From contig NC_015953.1 in NCBI RefSeq assembly GCF_000177195.2, positions 5,518,001-5,582,000 on the forward strand: a DNA stretch of 64,000 bases, given 5' to 3'. Within the stretch, counting starts at the first letter, position 1; each line of letters starts with the position of its first letter. Below are positions 16,984 through 24,154 of this stretch, piece after piece. The notes beneath the pieces were generated by a model. That model was not told the origin of the DNA and did no database searches. It saw nothing but the letters and a program-made list of their open reading frames with translations. This stretch comes from Streptomyces sp. SirexAA-E. Its GTDB lineage: Bacteria; Actinomycetota; Actinomycetes; Streptomycetales; Streptomycetaceae. A program made the position numbers and the translations under genes.

Positions 16984-17058
16984 CCCGAGCCCGTCCCGGT
17001 CCCGGCCGTCCGTGAGGGCGTCCGGGACCGTCCGCGTGATCCGGGAGTCAGGCCCCGC

Positions 17059-17700
17059 TCACCGGGCGGCGGTCCGCCTCAGCGCCTCCGACGCACCGCC
17101 CCCGGTGCGTACCGGCCCCGGGTCGTCCTCGGCCGAGAGTTCGGCGAGAGAGGCCGGTGGCGACACCGAACTGGGCCTGCGGCCGCCCCTGCCCTCGCCC
17201 AGAACCTGCCAACCGCCCCGGGTGAGCGTGATGTACGACCCGCAGCGCAGGCCGTGCAGCGTGCAGGCATCCCTCAGGCCCCACATCCACGCCCCGTCCT
17301 CCTCCGTCCACCGCTCGTCCCCTTCGCGGCAGTAGAGCAGTACGGCCGTACGCACCGGGGTCCGGCGGCGCAGGTCGTGCGGGACGACGCGGCGCAGGTG
17401 GGCCAGCAGCTCGTTGCGGAACTCCCAGCCGTCCGCGGCCACGGTGGTCCGGCGGGTGAACGAGGCGCTGGCGGTGAGCCGTTCCTCGTGGTCGAGGACG
17501 GCGACGACCGCCATGTCAGGGGTCGGCCGGTGCCGTGCGTGCAGGCCGCTGACGACCTCGCGGGGACTGCGCAGAAGAGGTATTCCGGCGGCCGCCCATT
17601 CGGCGGGTTCGAGCATGCGGGCAAGGTTGTTGACGGAGCCCGCGGACACCGGGGACGCAGACAGCGACGTGGCTGCGGACGGAGCGAATCCGAAGGTCAT
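17059..17700 (-). CDS. Conserved hypothetical protein, function unknown
   Basis: 213 residues, ATG at 17700 with AAGGGAGG directly upstream. Not recognised. The centre is a mixed alpha/beta domain (PDMAVVAVLDHEERLTASAS, TPVRTAVLLYCREGDERW) ending in WGLRDACTLHGLRCGSYI; the C-terminal 50 residues are low-complexity and acidic/serine-rich. No signal peptide, membrane segment or catalytic motif that I can name. It is convergent with the helicase-tail-like gene and has a 274-bp upstream region that contains a clear inverted repeat. Confidence 0.65.
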   Translation of the reverse strand: MTFGFAPSAATSLSASPVSAGSVNNLARMLEPAEWAAAGIPLLRSPREVVSGLHARHRPTPDMAVVAVLDHEERLTASASFTRRTTVAADGWEFRNELLAHLRRVVPHDLRRRTPVRTAVLLYCREGDERWTEEDGAWMWGLRDACTLHGLRCGSYITLTRGGWQVLGEGRGGRRPSSVSPPASLAELSAEDDPGPVRTGGGASEALRRTAAR

Positions 17701-17877
17701 GGTCCTCCCTTCGCTACGCGCCCACGGTGCGGGCAGGATCGAGTGAGGGCGCGCCGCGGCACAGCCCTTCCGGGCCCGCGAAAAGACCGTGCGGGGAGCG
17801 AGTCCAATTCTTCCTGTCGTACCGGCAGGCGGCAACGAGCAATTGATGCGGCTGACGGGTATCAGGCGGAATGACAC

Positions 17878-17897
17878 GGATATCCCTCCCGATATCC
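17878..17897. promoter_or_regulatory. Inverted repeat upstream of the 17059-17700 gene
   Basis: GGATATC at 17878-17884 and GATATCC at 17891-17897 are perfect inverted arms with a 6-nt spacer. The site lies 178 bp before the minus-strand start at 17700 in otherwise non-coding DNA, so it may be an operator. Its binding protein is unknown. Confidence 0.4.
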
Positions 17898-17974
17898 TTG
17901 CCCGTTCGCACAGCCGTCAAGCACTGGTAAAGACCCGGACGACGAGGACCTGCCGCGGGCGGCCCTCGCGGAGG

Positions 17975-18682
17975 TCAGGCCAGATCCAGCAACTGCTCGT
18001 AGAAACCGCCGAACCCGCGTCGCCTGTCCACGAAGTGCAGTTCGAGGATCCAGTGACAGGTCCGCCCCCTTCGGTCGGTACGCCGCAGCGGTGTGGCGTT
18101 GTCCGGGGTGATGTAGGAATCCGCCTTGGCGCCGTCGTTCGTCTCGTGCGGGAACTCGCCCACGAGATGTCCGGTGTGCCAGATGCCGATCTCCCAGCCG
18201 GCCTCGCCCGCCAGCCTCTCGACCTCGGCGTACAACTGGCGGCCGGTGATGTCCGGGTCGGCCGCGAACACCGCGCGCCCGGCGTCGAAGACGCGCGGCA
18301 GGTCCCGCAGCAGCCGGTGCTTGTCCGGATCGTCGCCGAAGACGTAGGTGCGTCCGAAGTCCGCCTCGTACTCCTCGAAGATCGGGCCGAAGTCCGCGAA
18401 GGCGATGTCGTCCTCGCCGATGAGGCGGTCGGGCGGGTTGTCCCGGTAGGGGAGCAGCGTGTTCGGCCCGGAACGGATGATCCGCTTGTGCCAGTGCTTG
18501 GTCGTGCCGAACATGTCGTTGGCCAGGTCCCGGATACGGTCGCTCGCCTCGCGCTCCCCGACGCCGGGGGCGACCAGTCCGCGCGCCTCCGCCTCGGCGA
18601 ACAGAGCGACGGCCTTCTCCTGCGCCGCCACCAGTCCCGCGGCCCGCCGGGCCTCATCCGGTCCGGAAAGATCAGACGTCAT
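17975..18682 (-). CDS. M24-fold (pita-bread) metallopeptidase-like protein
   Basis: 235 residues, ATG at 18682 behind AGGGGG. Features of the M24 family (Xaa-Pro aminopeptidase/creatinase fold): FADFGPIFEEYEADFGRTYV supplies the two aspartate ligands, WHTGHLVG the histidine region, and HWILELHFVD the glutamate. It lacks the N-terminal domain of full Xaa-Pro peptidases, so it is a single-domain member. Metal-dependent peptide or amidine hydrolysis is expected, but the substrate is unknown. It is followed on the same strand by an unrelated hypothetical gene after a 274-bp gap. Confidence 0.83.
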   Translation of the reverse strand: MTSDLSGPDEARRAAGLVAAQEKAVALFAEAEARGLVAPGVGEREASDRIRDLANDMFGTTKHWHKRIIRSGPNTLLPYRDNPPDRLIGEDDIAFADFGPIFEEYEADFGRTYVFGDDPDKHRLLRDLPRVFDAGRAVFAADPDITGRQLYAEVERLAGEAGWEIGIWHTGHLVGEFPHETNDGAKADSYITPDNATPLRRTDRRGRTCHWILELHFVDRRRGFGGFYEQLLDLA

Positions 18683-18846
18683 GTCGTGGCCCCCTGTGGT
18701 CTTCGTGTCGTGGCGCCCCGCCGGCGCGACGGTTCGGCCGGTGCGGGAACCGGTCCAAGAGTGGCGTTCGCACCGATCGCGGCGGTGCCGGAACGACGCG
18801 TGCGCCATCCTAATCCGGCAGGCGCCGGCGATCCGGTGAGCGGGCG

Positions 18847-19491
18847 TCAGCCGCCTGCCCGTGAGGCGTCGTCCTCGTCGTCCTGGTAGCTGTATCGCTT
18901 CCCGGTCCGGACCTCCCCGACGGGGTGATAGCCCCGTTCCTCCCAGAAGCCGGGACGGTCCGCGGTCAGGTACTCGATGCCGCGGAGCCATTTGGCGCTC
19001 TTGTAGCCGTAGAGGTGCGGGACGACCATGCGGAGCGGGGAGCCGTGTTCGGCGGTGAGGGGTTCGCCGCCGCGATGCGTGGCGAGGAGGGTCGTGGCGG
19101 CGGTGAAGTCGCGGAGCCGCAGGTTGGCGCTGTAGCCGTACTCGGCCCAGACCATCACGTGCGTGACACCGGGGGCCGGAGGTGCCAGCCGGAGAAGCGT
19201 GCCGGCCGGGACGCCGAACCATTCGTGGCCGGTCGAGGTGGTCCCCGTCGCGCAGTGCAGATCGGCGACGACCGTCGTACGCGGCAGCGCGGTGACCTCG
19301 TCCCAGCTCCAGCTGTAGGCGGCCGCCCGTGCCGTGGCACCGAAGACCTTCAGGTCCCAGCGGTCGGGACGGAACCGGGGCACCGGCCCGTAGTGGGAGA
19401 CCGGCCAGCCCGCCACCCTGCGCTGCCCCGGCGGTAGTTGGCCGGACGCCCGCAGCGGGGGCGGGGGCTGGTCCGGACGGTCACTTCCCAC
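18847..19491 (-). CDS. Sulfite-oxidase-type molybdopterin-binding oxidoreductase
   Basis: 214 residues from GTG 19491 (GGGAG about 11 nt upstream). An in-frame ATG at 19575 would add 28 residues but lacks a ribosome binding site. It is a single SUOX/YedY-type molybdopterin domain: the molybdenum-ligating cysteine is Cys80 in VADLHCATG, and EHGSPLRMVVPHLYGYKSAKW matches the family's cofactor-binding region. No Tat signal and no partner heme subunit are encoded here, so it is probably cytoplasmic and takes electrons from an unknown donor. pdxH lies 112 bp upstream on the same strand. Confidence 0.9.
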   Translation of the reverse strand: MGSDRPDQPPPPLRASGQLPPGQRRVAGWPVSHYGPVPRFRPDRWDLKVFGATARAAAYSWSWDEVTALPRTTVVADLHCATGTTSTGHEWFGVPAGTLLRLAPPAPGVTHVMVWAEYGYSANLRLRDFTAATTLLATHRGGEPLTAEHGSPLRMVVPHLYGYKSAKWLRGIEYLTADRPGFWEERGYHPVGEVRTGKRYSYQDDEDDASRAGG

Positions 19492-19603
19492 GGAACGATC
19501 AACTCCCTGCGGGTGGTACGGCGGGTGCGGAACGCACTTCACGGGTTGGCGGGCGAGGCGGGAGCTGGGACGCATCTCGGACGGGCATTCTTCCGCAACC
19601 GCC

Positions 19604-20278
19604 TTATGGCCACAGCAGGTGCCGCTCCCAGGGGGCGCCGGCCGCGTCGCGTTCGTACCGCAGGCGGGTGTGGACGCGGCTCGCGTCCGCCTGCCAGAAC
19701 TCGACCGTCACCGGGACGAGCGTGTGCAAAGTCCAGGCCTTCGCGACCAGGGTGGGGTCCTTCTCCACGCGGCTCAGCGACTCCTTGACGGCACGGTCCC
19801 TTTCGGCGACGTCGTCGAGGTGCCGGCTCTGGCGGCCCACCAGGGACTCGGCCCGTGCCGAGGCGGAGCGCGCGAGGAAGTCCGCGGCGCCGCGCTCGGC
19901 CGGCTCGGCGATCACGGGGCCGCGCACTCTGACCTGGCGTCCGAGAGCGGGCCAGTAGAAGGTGAGGGCCGCACTCGGCCGTGCGGCCAGCTGCCGCCCC
20001 TTGGGGCTGTCGGCGTGCGCCGCGAACTGCCAGCCGTCCGCGTCGACGTTCTTGAGGATCAGCACCCGGGCCCAGGGGTCTCCGTGCTCGTCCACCGTGG
20101 AGACCGTCATCGCGTGGGGGTCGGGCAGCCGTGCCTCGACCGCCTCGGTCAGCCAGGAGAGAAAGAGGTCCACCGGGTCGTCCGGTGCGGCGCCGGGGTC
20201 GAACGCGGCGAGTGGGCCGGCGAAGACCTCCAGGCCCCTCAACCACGCCCGTACGTCTCGTGCAGTGCTGTCGCCCAC
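19604..20278 (-). CDS. pdxH: Pyridoxamine 5'-phosphate oxidase
   Basis: 224 residues, GTG at 20278 with GGAGGA 5 nt upstream. The FMN-binding split barrel is complete: DPHAMTVSTVDEHGDPWARV, LKNVDADGWQFAAHADSPKG, and the C-terminal RLRYERD followed by WERHLLWP. It oxidises PNP/PMP to the coenzyme PLP. The 28-bp direct repeat array and TetR gene lie immediately upstream on the same strand, but the TetR stop and pdxH start are only 38 bp apart, so pdxH may be read through from the TetR promoter. Confidence 0.94.
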   Translation of the reverse strand: MGDSTARDVRAWLRGLEVFAGPLAAFDPGAAPDDPVDLFLSWLTEAVEARLPDPHAMTVSTVDEHGDPWARVLILKNVDADGWQFAAHADSPKGRQLAARPSAALTFYWPALGRQVRVRGPVIAEPAERGAADFLARSASARAESLVGRQSRHLDDVAERDRAVKESLSRVEKDPTLVAKAWTLHTLVPVTVEFWQADASRVHTRLRYERDAAGAPWERHLLWP

Positions 20279-20316
20279 CGCGTCCTCCGTGTCCCGGCGC
20301 CCTTGTCGGTGCGACC

Positions 20317-20916
20317 CTAGCGGGCCGGGTACGGGTCCTGAGGGGTGCGCCGCTCGCACAGGCCTTCCAGCAGCGCGGTCAGATAGCGGCGAGCGGTATC
20401 GGCGCGGACGGCCGGGTCGCCGCCGTGGACACTCGCGGCGTAGGCGATTCCGCACATGAGCGGGACCAGGTCGCCGGAGGTCAGGTCGGCGCGCACCACC
20501 CCGGCGTCGCGGGCCCGGTCGAGCAGCCGCCCGCCTACCGACCACAGGGACTGCTTCAGTTCGGTGGTGCGCGGCAGGGTGTCCGTGGGGGCGGAGGTGA
20601 CCATCGACAGGGAGGCGTCGGTGACCTGAGCCTCGACGGTGCGGGTCAGGAAGCCGACGAAGGCTCGTCCGGGGTCCTCGGCGGCCAGAGCCTGCTCGCC
20701 TTGGGCGGTGAGTTCCTCCAGACACGGGGTGGCGACGGTCTCCAGCAGCGCCTCGGCGGTGGGGAAGTGGCGGTATACGGTGCCGACGCCCAGCTGGGCC
20801 CGCCGGGCGACGTCGTTCAGCTGGAGGGGTGTGCCCTCGTCCACGAGACCACGGGCCACGGCGACGATCCGTTCCCAGTTCCGGGCGGCGTCCTTGCGCA
20901 GGGGTGCGGTCGTCAT
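20317..20916 (-). CDS. TetR-family transcriptional regulator, likely repressor of the adjacent SDR gene
   Basis: 199 residues from ATG 20916; the open frame extends further upstream through the tandem repeats, but that stretch codes only for repeat-derived sequence. The N-terminal HTH is LQLNDVARRAQLGVGTVYRHFP (about 33-54) and the C-terminal ligand domain ends in ALLEGLCERRTPQ. The palindrome CGGAT-N5-ATCCG sits 16-30 bp before the start and occurs twice in front of the SDR gene, so this protein most likely represses itself and that dehydrogenase, with an unknown inducer. Confidence 0.9.
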   Translation of the reverse strand: MTTAPLRKDAARNWERIVAVARGLVDEGTPLQLNDVARRAQLGVGTVYRHFPTAEALLETVATPCLEELTAQGEQALAAEDPGRAFVGFLTRTVEAQVTDASLSMVTSAPTDTLPRTTELKQSLWSVGGRLLDRARDAGVVRADLTSGDLVPLMCGIAYAASVHGGDPAVRADTARRYLTALLEGLCERRTPQDPYPAR

Positions 20917-20931
20917 GGGGGCGAGTTTAAT

Positions 20932-21076
20932 CGGATGGGTCATCCGCATCACTGCCGTACGCATGGGGCATCTGCGATCACTGTAGTGCGCATGGGGCAT
21001 CCGCATCACTGTGGTGCGCATGGGGCATCCGCATCACTGTGGTGCGCATGGGGCATCCGCATCACTGTGGTGCGCA
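20932..21076. repeat. 28-bp tandem repeat array carrying reiterated TetR operator-like cores
   Basis: Five units with starts at 20932, 20960, 20989, 21017 and 21045 (spacing 28, 29, 28, 28). Each contains an operator-like core: the first is the perfect CGGAT-GGGTC-ATCCG, the others are CGCAT-GGGGC-ATCCG with one or two mismatches, and each core is followed by a CATCACTGTGGTG-type linker. The array fills the gap between the SDR stop and the TetR start. It is not a CRISPR: there are no unique spacers. Confidence 0.9.
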
Positions 21077-21193
21077 GACGGGCTCTCGCCCTTCTCGCCG
21101 CGACGCGCCGACGTTCGTGGTCCGCGGGCGTGAGCGGGGTGGTGCGCCGGCACCGGCCCTGCCCGGCCCGGCCCGGTCGTGCCGGGCCCTGCT

Positions 21194-22081
21194 TCAGGCC
21201 CCGCTGTCGGTCCTGATCGGTGCGAGGCGTTCGCTCAGGCGGCGGACCGCTTCGGCGACCCGGGGGTCGGTCGCCGAACGGGAGGGGGCGACCGGATACG
21301 CCTGGGGCCCTATGACGAGACCGGTCCGGCCGGTCAGCGAGCCGTCGGTCGCGGCGAAGACGGAGGGCTTGGCCGCCACGGACGCCGGGCCCGAGGTCGA
21401 GCGTTCGAACTTCCGCCTGACCAGCGGCCAGAACAGCCGCAGCCCCGGCGAGACGATTTTCGGGTCGAGCATGGTGCCGTTGGTCATCTCCGTCGCGGCG
21501 CCGCCGGGGTCCGCAGCGAAGACGGAGACTCCTGTGTCCTCCAGCCGGTCGGCCAGTTCCAGCGTGTAGGCGAGGTTGGCCAGCTTGGCGCGGCCGTACC
21601 AGTGGAAGCCGTAGTAGCCGCCCGGTGGGTCGACGGCGTCGAAGGTGCGCCGGGCGGCGACGATCGCACCCGAGGTGACGTTCACGATCCGGCTCGGCGC
21701 CCCGGCCCGCAGTGAGGGCAGCAGCAGTTCGGTCAGCAGGTACGGCGAGAGGTGGTTGACGGCGAACGACGCCTCGATGCCGTCCGCCGAGCTCTGCCGG
21801 TCGGGGAACATCGCCCCGACGTTGTTGACCAGCACCGTCAGCGGACCGTCGGCGGCGATCCGGTCGGCCAGGACACGGACCGCGTCGAGCGAGGCGAGGT
21901 CGGTGGACAGGAACCGGGCGGGGTGCGCCGGTGCCGTGGCGTTGATCCGCTCGACGGCCTGGGTACCGCGTTCGGCGTCGCGCCCGACGACCGTGACCGC
22001 GAGGCCGGTGGCGGCCAGGCCCACAGCGGTCTCCCACCCGATTCCCGCCGTTCCCGCCGTGACTACCGCTGTCCGCTTCAT
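21194..22081 (-). CDS. Short-chain dehydrogenase/reductase
   Basis: 295 residues, ATG at 22081. Rossmann-fold SDR: cofactor loop TAGTAGIG (8-15), arginine in VVGRD that favours NADP, NNVG (86-89), and catalytic Ser137 with Tyr162 and Lys166 (WYGRAK). The length and the WYGRAKLANLAYTLELADRL region match the retinol-dehydrogenase/WW-oxidoreductase-like subgroup, but the substrate is unknown. Two operator palindromes of the downstream TetR protein lie in its leader, so it is probably induced by a small-molecule signal. Confidence 0.92.
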   Translation of the reverse strand: MKRTAVVTAGTAGIGWETAVGLAATGLAVTVVGRDAERGTQAVERINATAPAHPARFLSTDLASLDAVRVLADRIAADGPLTVLVNNVGAMFPDRQSSADGIEASFAVNHLSPYLLTELLLPSLRAGAPSRIVNVTSGAIVAARRTFDAVDPPGGYYGFHWYGRAKLANLAYTLELADRLEDTGVSVFAADPGGAATEMTNGTMLDPKIVSPGLRLFWPLVRRKFERSTSGPASVAAKPSVFAATDGSLTGRTGLVIGPQAYPVAPSRSATDPRVAEAVRRLSERLAPIRTDSGA

Positions 22082-22102
22082 GGCATGCCCGTTCCAGCTA
22101 TA

Positions 22103-22117
22103 TGGATTATTTATCCG
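22103..22117. promoter_or_regulatory. TetR operator 1 upstream of the SDR gene
   Basis: TGGAT-TATTT-ATCCG, 22 bp before the SDR start on the minus strand. It shares the GGAT-N5-ATCC core with the palindrome in front of the TetR gene. Confidence 0.75.
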
Positions 22118-22139
22118 GTTGACGTCACCGTAGCATAAA

Positions 22140-22154
22140 CGGATGGTCTATCCG
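22140..22154. promoter_or_regulatory. TetR operator 2 upstream of the SDR gene
   Basis: CGGAT-GGTCT-ATCCG, extended to perfect 8-bp arms (AAACGGAT and ATCCGTTT). Its centre is 37 bp from operator 1, so the two flank the likely SDR promoter. It also lies upstream of the divergent exchanger gene, which might share the control. Confidence 0.75.
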
Positions 22155-22449
22155 TTTGGGGTGGTGGTGCTGCGAGACACGGTCCGCCGGCGCGGACCGT
22201 GCCGGTCCGCCTCCGCCTGGGTGTGCTGACGCCCCGCCGCCGGGGCGGGCGTCGGCGCGGCCGTACTACGCACGGGCCGTCGACATGCGGGAGTCCTTGC
22301 GGCTCCTGGCCGGCGGGCTCGTGCAGAATCCGTCGGGTGGGCGAGACCTGCGGCTTTTCGCCGACGACGCGTGGCCACCGAGGCGCCGCGGGCGTACGCC
22401 GGGTGCTGCCGCCCCGGTGCATGCGGTGCGGGAGAGTGGGGCGGTCGGT

Positions 22450-23493
22450 GTGATCCACGTCGTTCTGCTCGTCGTGTGCGCGGTGGCGATCTATCTCTCG
22501 TGCGAGTGGTTCGTCAACGCGGTGGAGTGGCTGGGGCGGCGTCTGGACGTCGGGAAGATGGCGGTCGGCACGATCCTGGCCGCGTTCGGGACCGCGCTGC
22601 CCGAATCGGTGGTCACCCTCGTCGCGGTCACCACGGGCGCCACCGAGGAGGCCAGGAACATCGGCGTCGGCGCGGCGATGGGCGGCCCGCTGGCGCTGTC
22701 CACGGTCGCCTACGGCGTGACCGGCGCGATGCTGCTGCTCAAGCGCCGCGAGCAGCGCCGCGCGGTCCCCGACACCGCAGGCGCGCCGGGCGCCGGCCCC
22801 CGTGCCGAGGCGCTGGGCGGCGAGAAGGACATGAAGCGGCTGGCCAAGGACCAGCAGTGGTTCCTGCCCGTCTTCGTCGTCAAGGTCGCCCTCGGCCTCG
22901 TCGCCTTCGCCTTCAAGCCCGTCCTGGGCCTGCTGTTCTTCGGTGTCTACGCCGTCTACTTCTGGCGCGAGATCCGCAGCGGCGACGACGGAGAGGAGGA
23001 CGAGGAGCTGGAGCCGCTGAAACTCCGGCCCCGATCGGTCACGCCGCCCACCTGGGCGGTCGCGGCCCAGACCCTGGCCACGCTGGTCGTGATCTTCCTC
23101 GCGTCCCAGCTGTTCGTCCGGCAGCTCGACGCGATCGGCCCGATGCTCGGCCTCTCGACCGCCGTCACCGCGCTGCTCCTCTCGCCGATCGCGACGGAGC
23201 TGCCCGAGATCATGAACGCGATCATCTGGGTCCGCCAGGGAAAAACCCGGCTCGCCCTGGCGAACATCTCGGGCGCGATGATGATCCAGGCGACCGTCCC
23301 CAGCGGCCTCGGTCTGCTGTTCACCAGCTGGAGCTTCGACCACGCCCTGCTCTGGGCCGGACTGGTCACCATGGCCGCGATCGTCTATCTGCTGACGACG
23401 ATGCGCGCCCACAGGCTCACCCCCGGGCGGCTGGCCGTGGCGGCCCTCTTCTACGTCGCCTTCGCTCTGGGACTCATCCCGCTCCTGGCCTGA
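22450..23493 (+). CDS. CaCA-type cation/calcium exchanger family membrane protein
   Basis: 347 residues from GTG 22450; the frame is open from 22156, but the upstream part is proline/arginine-rich and unlikely to be coding, and the ribosome binding site (GGGAG) is at a long 14-15 nt, so the start is uncertain. Two alpha-repeats of the CaCA superfamily are visible: AAFGTALPESVVTLVA in the first half and LSPIATELPEIMNAII in the second. There are about ten hydrophobic segments with a charged cytoplasmic loop (DDGEEDEELEPL) between the halves. It probably exchanges Ca2+ or another cation for H+ or Na+. It is divergent from the SDR gene. Confidence 0.83.
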   Translation: MIHVVLLVVCAVAIYLSCEWFVNAVEWLGRRLDVGKMAVGTILAAFGTALPESVVTLVAVTTGATEEARNIGVGAAMGGPLALSTVAYGVTGAMLLLKRREQRRAVPDTAGAPGAGPRAEALGGEKDMKRLAKDQQWFLPVFVVKVALGLVAFAFKPVLGLLFFGVYAVYFWREIRSGDDGEEDEELEPLKLRPRSVTPPTWAVAAQTLATLVVIFLASQLFVRQLDAIGPMLGLSTAVTALLLSPIATELPEIMNAIIWVRQGKTRLALANISGAMMIQATVPSGLGLLFTSWSFDHALLWAGLVTMAAIVYLLTTMRAHRLTPGRLAVAALFYVAFALGLIPLLA

Positions 23494-23559
23494 CGGCGCC
23501 CTTCGTACCGGAACGGCCGTCGGTGGCCCGGGCGCCTTTGCGGTCTCCCCGGGCAGGCC

Positions 23560-24107
23560 GAGGGTGTCCCTGCCCGCGTACCGGGCCCGGGCGCCGAGCT
23601 TCTCCGCAATCGCGCAGGAGTCGGTCGTACTACAGGGTCCGGTCCGACCGGGGCAGTGACCCGGTCTCGATCTGCCCACAACCGGTGGTCACCGCGAGGT
23701 CGGCGAGGGTGGCGTCCTCCGTCTCGCCCGAGCGGTGCGACATCACCACGGTGTAGCCCGCCCGGTCGCGGTGCCGACGGTGCCGAGGGTCTCGGTGGGC
23801 ACAGACCGGTCCCCGAGCCGGCTCATGAGCAGCCGCCAGCCGCCAGCCGCCAGTCGTCGAGATCGTCCTCGGCCCTCGGGTCCTCGATCTGGCCACGGGA
23901 GAGTGGGTGACGAGTTCGGCGAGACGGGCGACGTGCTCCGCGGGGCGAGCGGCATATGCCCTCGCCCGCGGAGTCGGTACGGCGGCACGGCCGGTCGACC
24001 CGTCCGAGAGTTCGGCGTCCACCTCGACGGTGAGGTTGCCCCGGCTGTCGGACCGGTCGTCCCTGGACCGGCGCGTGGCCGGAGGCTGCCGTTGAGTCGG
24101 TTGTCAC
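23560..24107 (-). pseudogene. Degenerate enolase pseudogene
   Basis: The minus strand keeps recognisable enolase pieces spread over different frames. N-terminal: DSRGNLTVEVDAELSDG then STGRAAVP (about 24050-23978). Then, with most of the middle missing: RAYAARPAEHVARLAELV (about 23962-23909), IEDPRAEDD and DWRL (23891-23846), GWRLLMSRLGDR (about 23841-23806), GYTVVMSHRSGETEDA then TLADLAVTTGCGQIETG (23758-23660), and finally AIAEKLGARARYAGRDTLG (about 23613-23557). At least four frameshifts and an internal deletion of roughly 200 codons make it non-functional. It is a relic of a second enolase gene. Confidence 0.85.
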
Positions 24108-24154
24108 GCGGGGTGAAGTCGTCGATTGTCGGTGCCATCGGGTTGCATGGGGGC

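Noticed and set aside
16990..17050. Hairpin between the helicase-tail-like gene and its convergent neighbour as a terminator
   Set aside because: Only 8-bp arms with a 16-nt loop, so too weak to call.
20932..21076. 28-bp tandem repeats as a CRISPR array
   Set aside because: Units are directly adjacent without unique spacers and there are no cas genes.
21006..22037. 343-residue frame overlapping the SDR gene
   Set aside because: It is another frame of the SDR gene with Arg/Gly-rich content; the SDR frame carries all expected motifs.
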